The notes under the pieces are model-generated. The model saw nothing but the letters and a program-made list of their open reading frames with translations, was not told the DNA's origin and did not search any database. Both the position numbers and the translations under genes were made by a program. A stretch of DNA of 32,883 bases from Thiohalocapsa sp. (GTDB lineage Bacteria > Pseudomonadota > Gammaproteobacteria > Chromatiales > Chromatiaceae): positions 1 to 32,883 of the forward strand of contig JANQFX010000096.1 of assembly GCA_028277725.1 (NCBI GenBank). The letters are read 5' to 3'. How positions within the stretch are numbered: position 1 is the first letter of the stretch; each line of letters opens with the position of its first letter. Positions 8,075 to 18,430 of the stretch are shown in pieces.

Positions 8075-9200
8075 TGGGTTCCTCCCGGGGAAACTGTCCC
8101 CATCGATTGAGTCACCAGGGGGGGCGGTGCAGGCAGGGGCTCGAAGACCCGACCGGAGCCGCGAAGAAAACGATTGAAGAACTCGAACAGGACCAGGCGC
8201 GTGGTCTGGATGGACACCACCAAGCCCTCCAGCACGATGACCACCAGGTTGCCGAGCAGCAGAATGATGGCCGCCAGCCACAAGGGCGCGGCATCGGCCA
8301 TGGTGACGACGGCCGCGGACAGCGCCGCATGCGCCAGGGCAAAGGCGCCGACCCGGGCGAAGGACAGGGTATTGGTGAGCAGTTGCAGGCCGCTCTCAAG
8401 CAGATGCCCGGCGGCGGCAAGTCCGCCGAGCAGTCGCCGCGCCACCAGAAAGGACCCGGCCAAGTATCAGCACAACCCGATCCAAGACAGATGCCATAGC
8501 CACTGCCCGCGCGCCTCATCCGGCAGCGCGAGCAGCGCCATGGCCGACAGGTAGAGGGCGAGGAAACCCGCATCGGTGAGCAGCCATTGGCCCCAGCGGT
8601 TGCTCCAGAGGGCCCCGAGCCCAGCCAGAACCTGTCCGAGCGCCAGCAATGCCACTAGCAGCGCTCGTCTGCCCAAGGCACACCCCGGGCGATGGCCCAT
8701 TCCGGAAGGTCCGGGTCAACGTCGGCCGGCAGGATGGCGCAGAAGGTGCCGAGCACGGGCCCTGATTGCGCCACCAGAGAGAAGTCCAGGGCGTCACCCA
8801 CCAAGCGAGCGACGATCCGCTCCAGCCAGGACAACCGGTGCTGTTCCTCCTCGCACGCCTGCAGTCTGTCGATCACCGGGTCCGCATGGCGTTGCCACGC
8901 GCTCAGGCGACCCAGGGCGACCTGCAAGACGTCCGCCGCGGAATCGGTCAGCGGTGCGTGGCGCAGGCGCCCGCGCTGCCAGTAGCGGCGATACCTGGCC
9001 TCCAGTTCCTGGTACTTCGCCAGACCTCGGGCGAATCGGGGGTCGGTTGCCGTCTGGATGCGGCCGCCGTCGCGACCGGACGCAACCTCACGCAGTTCCA
9101 ACTGCACCGCACCCGTACGCGCCAGCTCGGCCAGGGTCGTCACGCTCTCGCCCCGGGGACAGAGCACTTCGAACCATCGGGTGGCGACCGGACGCAACAT
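8071..9200 (-). pseudogene. atpI: V/A-type ATPase subunit I, internally deleted and interrupted
   Basis: Membrane stator subunit forming the ion half-channels, normally more than 550 residues. Three pieces are visible. From ATG 9200, about 175 residues of the N-terminal cytosolic domain run to a stop at 8655 after RGVPWADERC. A membrane segment in another frame (about 8700-8470: RALLVALLALGQVLAGLGALW, LTDAGFLALYLSAMALLAL) ends at a TGA at 8467-8469. The same frame then continues as YLAGSFLVARR, with the conserved LLTNTLSFARVGAFALAHAALS and the last helices to 8071. The expected total is too short by well over 150 residues. There is therefore an internal loss with a frame change plus a nonsense codon, probably TGG to TGA. 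The start overlaps the subunit C stop (TGATG). Confidence 0.85.
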
Positions 9201-10027
9201 CAACCCGCCCCCGATTCGCGGCTGCGGCGCCCTGGCATGGGGCGACTGGGGCGCGTGCCGGCCGCGAGCGGTTCGGCGAACAGCGCGCGGTCGAGCAGGG
9301 CCTGGCGTAGACGCTCCAGATCGAGCGCGACCAAGGCAAGAAACAGAAAGCCGTTCAGGGGTTCGAGAGCATGGTGACGAAAGTCCAGCCGCAAGCGCTC
9401 GCGCAAGCCTCGGCGCAGCGCCCAGGTCTCGCCGGGGAGCGCAGAGGCGGGCACAGCAACGAACGCGCGCTGATGCGCGTCGAGCTTGTCCTCCAATCCG
9501 TCCAGGCCCGCATCCTGCCCTCCTCGGGGCAAGCGTGCACGCAGGCCCCTGCGCCAGGCCGGCCCAACGCCGGAGCCCGTCACGCTCCCATCCAGCAGCG
9601 GCCGCAGACCGGCGTGGAGCAGCGCTTCTGCAGACAGACGTCCGTCGGCATCGAGGAGTTGCTGGAGCCGATAGTCCCGACCGACCCAGAGCGGCGGCGT
9701 CGACTGCCGCGACAGATACGCGAGCAGGCCCAGCCAAGGCAACCATCGACACTAGGCGTAGGCAGGCTTCCACGGCTTGGGGGCGAAGCGCGCCAGAGCG
9801 TCGGCGGCGTCGGCGAAATGGCCGCGCACGCCGCGCTCGATGTCATGGCAATTGCTCTGGCCGGAGAAGCCCTTGACCCAGGTCCGGAGCAGCCCGCCGC
9901 GGGCCTCCTCCAGATACCCCGACAAGCTGCGCGTGCCGTCGAGGCGCTGCCAATCGCTCTCGGTCGGAAGCTCGGCGTACCGGGTCTGGAGCCTCGCCTG
10001 CAGATAGCCGAATCCCGGTTGGGTCAT
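9200..10027 (-). pseudogene. atpC: V/A-type ATPase subunit C-like gene with an internal amber codon
   Basis: Placed between H and I, where subunit C belongs in this operon. It reads from ATG 10027 (GYLQARLQTRYAELP) for 91 codons to a TAG at 9752-9754. The same frame continues as WLPWLGLLAYLSRQS, then LQQLLDADGRLSAEALLHAGLRPLLDG, and ends at 9200, which would give 275 residues if the amber codon were read through. The content is alpha-helical and Leu/Arg-rich, fitting the helical funnel of subunit C, but sequence similarity is low, so the name rests mainly on position. The start overlaps the H stop (ATGA). The single stop is the only lesion seen. Misread sequence or true loss are both possible. 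Confidence 0.65.
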
Positions 10028-10182
10028 GTCTCTCCCTCCCGGCGCGCTTCGGCATGGGCGAGTATGGCCTCGGCCTCGCGTTCGCAGTCAGCCACCGACT
10101 CGCGCGCTCTGCGCTCGGCGTCGAGCACGCGGTTCATCGCCAGATCGACGGCGGTGTTGTCGATGGGACGGGATTCGCTCAC
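10024..10182 (-). CDS. V/A-type ATPase subunit H/G-like, unusually short
   Basis: 52 residues from GTG 10182, with GGAGGCG as ribosome site just upstream. An ATG at codon 16 is an alternative start. The product NRVLDAERRARESVADCEREAEAILAHAEARRE is a charged helix of the type that pairs with subunit E in the peripheral stalk. Family members are usually about 100 residues, and this one stops right after the first half of the helix. The stop overlaps the start of the subunit C gene. The second half appears to be missing, which fits the wider decay of this operon. It is the first gene of the operon. Confidence 0.55.
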   Translation of the reverse strand: MSESRPIDNTAVDLAMNRVLDAERRARESVADCEREAEAILAHAEARREGET

Positions 10183-10712
10183 TCGCTCGCCTCCGTCGTC
10201 GCAGTGCACTCGTCCTTCGCGAAACCTCTGAATTCGGCGATGTCGCGGAACGGGCACGGCCCTGCTGGCAACCCGACAGCGCAGGCCATCGCTCGCTCTC
10301 CGATGGGGGCGACGCGCAGAGCGTGTCGGACCGGCGCTCACCGCCGATCTCCGCCCGGGCGATGAACCGCTTCTTTGAGAAACCCCCGAGACGAGCATGC
10401 GCGCGGACTGACTCGCGTCATACGCACGTTGGAATCGCATCCGGCCGGAGCACGGGCGGTCACGAACGGGGAGGCGGACCGCGCAGCGCGGCCCGTTCGA
10501 CGCCGGCTCACACGCCCCTCCCAAACGGTCGGGCCACGGAGGGACGCTGCAGCAGACGACTACGGTGCCGCGCCGATGTGGGTGAGGATTCGCGCGTGTG
10601 CAAGCGAAGACCAAGGGCATGCGCCAGGCGATTCCGATCGCCTGATATGCGATTGTTGGATTCGGCGCCGATCGGAATGAGGTTGCTCGCGAGGGCAACA
10701 ATGCGACAACGG
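10183..10712. other. Leader region of the ATPase operon, no gene recognised
   Basis: About 530 bases upstream of the first ATPase gene and downstream of the methyltransferase. The open frame on the minus strand running through it is arginine/serine-rich and matches nothing I recognise. The operon promoter should lie here, but I could not pick out convincing -35 and -10 boxes by eye. Base composition falls towards the methyltransferase end. Confidence 0.4.
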
Positions 10713-11570
10713 TCAATCGCGCCTGTTCATGACGACGGCAAACTCCGCTGCATCAGCATCATAGGGATTGCCCGCAACATCGCAATAAAGCTCCGCGATA
10801 TTCAGCCCAGCGGATAGAGCTTCTTGCTTCAGCGCTTCAGGCGTGAAGTACTGAAGCCAGTTGTAGACTTCTCTCTGCCGGCTTTCTTCGATGATCGTGT
10901 ACTTGTCGAGGCTGACTCTTTCCGCTTCGTATTTGAAGCTCGATACGAACGCGTAGTAGGTTTTTTCCGACCAGAAGCCGTCTAGCTGATTCTTCTCGTA
11001 GAAGCACCCCGCGTTCTTATTCGCAAACGCGTTCATGGAATACGCGTCGAGTACGATATGCCCACCAACAGACAACAGCCGCTCGAATCGAGACAGCATT
11101 GCAGCACGCTGTGCAGGAGAAAGCGCGCAGAAGTCACACATTATCATGATGATGAGATCGAACTTCCCTTCCGGCTGGAAGTCAAGGTAATCGGCCGCAA
11201 CATAGCCGATGTCCAGGCCGTTCTCTTTCGCGAATTCACGCGCATATCCGATCGACCGAGAAGAGAAGTCGATTCCGACGACGTCGGCTTCCAGTCGAGC
11301 AAATCGAGAAGTGTACAACCCGGGGCCGCAACCAAAATCGACTATTCTGCTACCCTTGGACAGGCTGAAACGCTCCACCATCCAACAGACGGATTCGTCT
11401 ATGAATCGCGGGCGCCTGGACGAAACATCGATTTCCTTATCGAGATGATATGTCAGCATCCGCGCCGACCTGTGCTCATCTGTCCAAAGCTCACTCGCCG
11501 TGTACTTCGAGAACGGGGCCGGCTTGGCGGTCGCGGCTTCAAGGAATCGAAACAGTGACTTTGAATTCAT
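10713..11570 (-). CDS. Class I SAM-dependent methyltransferase
   Basis: 285-residue enzyme with the Rossmann methyltransferase signature: motif I VDFGCGPG (residues 77-84), then an acidic strand end VVGIDFSSRSIGYAREFA that binds the ribose of S-adenosylmethionine, and motif IV-like FDLIIMIMCDFCALSP. The substrate is not evident; proteins of this shape modify small molecules or lipids. The gene is strikingly lower in GC than its neighbours (near 50% by eye), with AT-ending codons. It sits beside transposase debris, which points to horizontal acquisition. No good ribosome site precedes the ATG at 11570. It is separated from the ATPase operon by a long spacer and is probably unrelated to it. Confidence 0.88.
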   Translation of the reverse strand: MNSKSLFRFLEAATAKPAPFSKYTASELWTDEHRSARMLTYHLDKEIDVSSRRPRFIDESVCWMVERFSLSKGSRIVDFGCGPGLYTSRFARLEADVVGIDFSSRSIGYAREFAKENGLDIGYVAADYLDFQPEGKFDLIIMIMCDFCALSPAQRAAMLSRFERLLSVGGHIVLDAYSMNAFANKNAGCFYEKNQLDGFWSEKTYYAFVSSFKYEAERVSLDKYTIIEESRQREVYNWLQYFTPEALKQEALSAGLNIAELYCDVAGNPYDADAAEFAVVMNRRD

Positions 11571-11646
11571 AGGTGTGGACCCTGTCGAGGCAAGAACGCG
11601 GCGCCGCTTCGGGGCCAGACCCTGCGATCACGCCGAACCGGGTCCC

Positions 11647-11820
11647 GTCGTCGCGGCCATGATGCGTCCGTTCGTGGTCGCCGCCGAGCATCCGGTCGGT
11701 GGGGTCGACCCGCGCTACCTGATCAGCTCCCTGAGCGCCGAGGAGGCCGACGCGCGCACGCCGTATGAGGATCTTCAGGGTGCGTGCGGCGACATGGAAA
11801 GCAGGGTGCCGGATCTGTGC
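11647..11820 (+). pseudogene. IS1380-type transposase remnant
   Basis: The frame encodes FVVAAEHPVGGVDPRYLISS, then a stretch ending YEDLQGACGDMESR. IS1380-family DDE transposases have KAEHxxxGxNPRFVVTNL followed by YxDLYCARGxMENRIKEQ at the same spacing, so this is a degraded internal piece of such an enzyme. Neither end of the transposase nor terminal inverted repeats were found. It supports the idea that the adjacent low-GC genes arrived on a mobile element. Confidence 0.65.
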
Positions 11821-12406
11821 TCCGTTCGCGGCGGTCGCCGGAGTGATTGCGCCCGGGATGACCCTGCCTCTGTACCTCGGCCTCTATGGTGTCCTGCTGC
11901 CAGGCGACGTGAGGATCGCGCTGGCCTTTGTTCGCACCTAGGTTCGGCACATGTTTCGCGCCACTGCCGCACGAGCCGATGCTGGTGCTTCTGATGGATT
12001 CGATCCAACGAGCATGCTGTTCTTTGACCGCGAAATGGCCTATGGGCATTCCGCGGGGGGGCAACCACCGACAGACACGCGTGCACCGATGCCGATCCGG
12101 GCTAGGCGCGTCAGCCACGACAGATGCCGACCAATCACCGCCTGATCTGCAGTCGATGGGATGCGGCGCGGCGAGCAAATCGGCTTGACGAGCGACATCT
12201 TGCCGGTGACGACGCGCCGGGCGAAACAACCATTCTCCTGCTAAGCTCAAAGGCGCTGCCCGGGCCGCACGACGGCTGCTCGAGTGCTCGCTGCACGAGC
12301 GGGTAGCCAATCACGCCTCCCTCTCGCCAACACACGGCGGATAACACTCTGACTTTGCACGACCCGAGAACCACCCGATAACGCCAAGGACAATCGGAGA
12401 GAAGCA
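11821..12406. other. Spacer with no supported gene
   Basis: No intact gene is visible. A short hydrophobic frame at about 11832-11941 (+), VIAPGMTLPLYLGLYGVLLPG, could be a broken membrane-protein piece but cannot be assigned. The end of this region must contain the promoter of the DUF1353 gene. TTGCAC near 12355 and ATAAC about 17 bases on form at best a weak sigma70-like match. Confidence 0.35.
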
Positions 12407-13141
12407 ATGCAAGACCGACAAGAGCAGTATACCGGTCCTATTGACGTCGCGTTCGATGACATTCCTCCGGTACGATTGCAGTCCATCAGGGCGAAGAAGA
12501 ACCTGAATCTTTTCCAACGCTTGGCGCTTTGGACAAAGCCACGCGAGTTCACCCTGCACGACGATTGGATTTTGGACCTAGGCAGGGTCGCCTACGCGCC
12601 GGAGCTTAACGGAACCCTTCGGATTCCAGCCAGAGATTCGACAGACAAGGACATTGTCTACGACGGCGCATCTGTCCCGCTGCCCTGGCTCGTGACCGTC
12701 CTCACCAGCGGCGTCCTGCGTCCTTTGGGGGTGATGCTCACAGCATCATTGATCCACGACTATGCCTTCAAGTACGGCCATCTCCAGAAGGAGGACGGGA
12801 CAACTGTCGAGGTTGCGCGGCATATCGCCGATCGCCTGTTCCGAGATCTGATCGCAACGGTGGTCGAGGTCCCCTATGTGGCTTTCGTGGCCTGGTTCGC
12901 GGTGCGTCTCGGCTGGCCAGTTGTCAAATACAACGGCAAGCCTCGTGGCGGCAAACCGCCGATCCTGGAGTACATCGGCCTCCTCCTTGTTCTGTTCGTG
13001 CTCCTCAACCCTGCGACAGGATTCAGTCTGCTCGCCGCCATCTCTGTACTGGTCGCGATCTATGTTGCCATCTATCTCGTCACCGCAACGATCAAGCGGG
13101 AGAGTCTGGTGACCGGGGCGGACGACGGCGCAAGCCAATGA
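12407..13141 (+). CDS. DUF1353-domain protein with C-terminal membrane helices
   Basis: 244 residues with a good GGAGAG ribosome site 7 bases before the ATG. The centre carries the DUF1353 signature: DGASVP at residues 86-91, and a conserved HDYAF at 117-121 after a hydrophobic helix. DUF1353 proteins are small, function-unknown, and often found in phages and mobile regions. Here the domain has an extra N-terminal part of about 45 residues and two hydrophobic C-terminal helices (residues ~185-228), so it is probably anchored in the inner membrane. It is convergent with the SH3 and lysozyme genes; an 8-bp inverted repeat (CGGCAGTC 13165-13172, GACTGCCG 13217-13224) between them may help termination. 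A functional link to the neighbouring cell-wall enzyme is possible but unproven. Confidence 0.75.
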   Translation: MQDRQEQYTGPIDVAFDDIPPVRLQSIRAKKNLNLFQRLALWTKPREFTLHDDWILDLGRVAYAPELNGTLRIPARDSTDKDIVYDGASVPLPWLVTVLTSGVLRPLGVMLTASLIHDYAFKYGHLQKEDGTTVEVARHIADRLFRDLIATVVEVPYVAFVAWFAVRLGWPVVKYNGKPRGGKPPILEYIGLLLVLFVLLNPATGFSLLAAISVLVAIYVAIYLVTATIKRESLVTGADDGASQ

Positions 13142-13232
13142 CATGCAGGCCGCAACCGGAACGGCGGCAGTCGCTCGGGACGCTTGCGTGAAGGGCCGCT
13201 CAGCCGGCATCCGGGTGACTGCCGTGTCGCTC

Positions 13233-13853
13233 CTACCACTCGACGCCTTGCCGAACCATCTCCACGCGGATGCGACCGCGGGCCGCTAGCGACTCTCCTT
13301 CGAGGGCGTAGGCAATCAGGTCGCGAACGGCGCGGCGAATGGCGAACGGCTGTTTCGCGACTGCCGCAACCAGGGTGTCGGGGCTCTGCGTGGCCCAAGC
13401 GCCAAGCGCTTCCGCATAGAACTCCGCGGCCGAGCCGTCGACGCCGCGCGACAGCGCGAGGAAGCTCGCCGTCGAGGCTGGGTTGCCGCCGCGCGCCTGG
13501 CGTGCCAGCCGTTCGATGGCATCGTTGCCCGCATTCGGGTCGACGCCCGAGGGCGCGTCGCAGTCAAGCCTCGTGATCTGAGAGTTGTGGACCCAGCCCG
13601 CGGCCGGAGAGCGGACTTGGGTCCAGGAGGATGGCCGGGTGCCCTTGGCGGCCCTATCGTCACCGGGTTCAACAGTGATGCCGGATGGAAACGCGGCGAC
13701 CAGGTTGTCGTTGGCCACCCGAGGTGCAGAGCGGACATTGCTGTAACCATCCTCCGCAGTGATGACAACGCGCTTGCAGTCGTCCGCGAAGGCCCTGTCG
13801 GAGACGAGACCACCGGCGATGAGCAGCAGGGCGACAAGGAGGATGTTCGGCAT
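13233..13853 (-). CDS. Secreted SH3-type protein, function unknown
   Basis: 206 residues from ATG 13853. A clear signal peptide (residues 1-21, cleavage after AFA) is followed by a bacterial SH3-like module at ~25-90 (VVITAEDGYSNVRSAP, then SWTQVRSPAAGWVHNSQI). Such modules bind peptidoglycan or other cell-wall ligands. The C-terminal ~110 residues are alpha-helical (ALSRGVDGSAAEFYAEALGAW) and unrecognised. It lies 64 bases after the lysozyme-fusion gene on the same strand, so the two are probably co-transcribed. It could be a targeting partner or a protective protein for that enzyme. No strong ribosome site is visible before this start. Confidence 0.7.
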   Translation of the reverse strand: MPNILLVALLLIAGGLVSDRAFADDCKRVVITAEDGYSNVRSAPRVANDNLVAAFPSGITVEPGDDRAAKGTRPSSWTQVRSPAAGWVHNSQITRLDCDAPSGVDPNAGNDAIERLARQARGGNPASTASFLALSRGVDGSAAEFYAEALGAWATQSPDTLVAAVAKQPFAIRRAVRDLIAYALEGESLAARGRIRVEMVRQGVEW

Positions 13854-13917
13854 GCTGGAAGGTGTTTGGAGGCCGTCCCTGGCCGTTGCGCTGGTCTGAT
13901 TCGAGGAGACTGTCCGC

Positions 13918-15477
13918 CTACCATCGACAAGGCTTCTCGGTGGAGGTCGCCTCGGGCTTCTTCGGTTTCGGGCAGGTACCGAGACCCCAGTCGACATAGA
14001 GGCTCCGGGGATCGGTATCGCGCAGCCAGCTCACTAGGGTCTTGAAGCCGGCGATGTCGTGCGGGCATATGCAACCGGCCGAGCCGGGCTTGCCACCGGA
14101 CTTGTTCCAGTCGATATGGATCTCGATGTGGCTGCGACCTGTCGTGCCGGGCTCCTTGAAGCACATCAAGATCTTGGCCGGGCCGAGACCCGGTTTCCAT
14201 ACCCGGCCGGTGTAGTTGTCCTTGCCGTCCCTCCAGAGCACGTCGCTGATGGTCCACCGGCCCTCCGGCAGCGGTTGGAAGCTGCCGGACCTGCTCTCCA
14301 TGGCGGTTTTGAAGACCTGTTGCCGCGGCGAGCCGGAACAGACGTTGATGCTGTCGTGTTTCACCCCGTCCTTGAAATAGTCCAGTTTGAGGACGACGAG
14401 GTTGTGGTTGTCGCGCTGGTTGGTCTTGGTCAGACGCAGATAGTTGAGGCCCTCCGCCGGTTCGCCCTCGGGCTCCGGTCGCCTCGGCTCGTCCGAGGCG
14501 AAGAGCTTCTCCCAGGTGATCGGGCCGACCTTTCCGTCGGCCTCGGACCGGCCGAACACGTCGGCCTGGAATTGGCGAACCGCATCGTCTGTTCCCCTAC
14601 CGAAGTCGCCATCGATGGGGCCGCCGTAATAGCCGAGCAGCTGCAGTTGCCTTTGCATCTCCTCGACATCGTTCTTCTTGGTCTCGCTGTCCTTATTGCC
14701 GCGCTCCAGCAGAGCCTGGTCAAGCTTGGGTACCTGTTTGGGGCGCTTGACGATGCGCTCGCGGATGACGAACCGGGTGCGCTCGCCTTCCGGAACGACC
14801 TCACCCGCCGGCGCGATCTCGAACTGCTTCGCATTGGGGTATTGGCGCAACAATGACCCAAGGGAATCCGTGTCGTTGCTCGCCAGCTCGACGATATCGA
14901 CGGCTGCACCGTTCTCGTCCCTGGCAACGATGAGGTGCTGGTCAGCCGCGCGGAAGCCCTGCAGCAGGACCGCCCTTTCTTGATCGGAGACCTCGTCCGG
15001 CAGCGGATCACCCATGTCGGTTGCACGCTCGAACAGCGCGCGCTCGGCCCGTCGGCGAATGGTCAGCCCGCGCAGGACCTTTTTGACGCCGCCGACGGTT
15101 GCCTTGTTCCACTTCTCGAATTCTTGCGCCGCGGCGTCGAATCGACGTTTTTTGAGCCGCTTCAGAAGCGTGCTGTTCCTGAGATTGCCGGGGCCCAGGT
15201 TGTACGTGAAGGAGACCAGGGCATCGAACTGGTTCTGATTCAGGTCGATTCCCTCGCAGATCTCATCGACTTCCCGCGCGAAATCCGTTGCTTCATAGAT
15301 CAGAAACTCTTCGGCTTCGTCTTCGGTTATCCTGTCACCCATGCGTACCTTGGTACCCCAGGGATAACGAATCGTGCCGTAACCGATGGTCGGAATCCCG
15401 ATCGGGTCCAGATAGGCATTCAGACGCAGACCCTCGAATCCGGCGATGATCTCAATTGCATTCTGAGACACATGCAT
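13918..15477 (-). CDS. T4-type lysozyme / peptidoglycan-binding / L,D-transpeptidase-like fusion
   Basis: 519 residues from ATG 15477, preceded by GAGGAG. Residues 1-160 form a GH24 lysozyme: the catalytic set Glu15, Asp24, Thr30 has exactly the spacing of T4 lysozyme Glu11, Asp20, Thr26, in GFEGLRLNAYLDPIGIPTIG. Residues ~275-330 are a peptidoglycan-binding domain (MQRQLQLLGYYGGPIDGDFG, then VRQFQ and DGKVGPITW). The last ~160 residues contain IEIHIDW (His454) and GSAGCI (Cys469). The H-x14-C arrangement and SxGC core resemble L,D-transpeptidases (YkuD fold), though the usual HGCIR arginine is replaced. No signal peptide is seen, so export would need holin-like, SAR-like or secretion-system help. 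It looks phage- or effector-derived. Confidence 0.85.
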   Translation of the reverse strand: MHVSQNAIEIIAGFEGLRLNAYLDPIGIPTIGYGTIRYPWGTKVRMGDRITEDEAEEFLIYEATDFAREVDEICEGIDLNQNQFDALVSFTYNLGPGNLRNSTLLKRLKKRRFDAAAQEFEKWNKATVGGVKKVLRGLTIRRRAERALFERATDMGDPLPDEVSDQERAVLLQGFRAADQHLIVARDENGAAVDIVELASNDTDSLGSLLRQYPNAKQFEIAPAGEVVPEGERTRFVIRERIVKRPKQVPKLDQALLERGNKDSETKKNDVEEMQRQLQLLGYYGGPIDGDFGRGTDDAVRQFQADVFGRSEADGKVGPITWEKLFASDEPRRPEPEGEPAEGLNYLRLTKTNQRDNHNLVVLKLDYFKDGVKHDSINVCSGSPRQQVFKTAMESRSGSFQPLPEGRWTISDVLWRDGKDNYTGRVWKPGLGPAKILMCFKEPGTTGRSHIEIHIDWNKSGGKPGSAGCICPHDIAGFKTLVSWLRDTDPRSLYVDWGLGTCPKPKKPEATSTEKPCRW

Positions 15478-15530
15478 CAGCGTGCTCCTCTGGATGTGGC
15501 GAAAACCACGCCTGACGGTCTGCGAACGAT

Positions 15531-18422
<2,892 letters not shown>

Positions 18423-18430
18423 CAGCCGGC

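Noticed and set aside
10024..10716. 230-codon minus-strand frame covering the ATPase leader
   Set aside because: Only its last ~50 codons look like a real gene (the H/G-like helix). The rest is Arg/Ser-rich and a GTG with a ribosome site starts at 10182.
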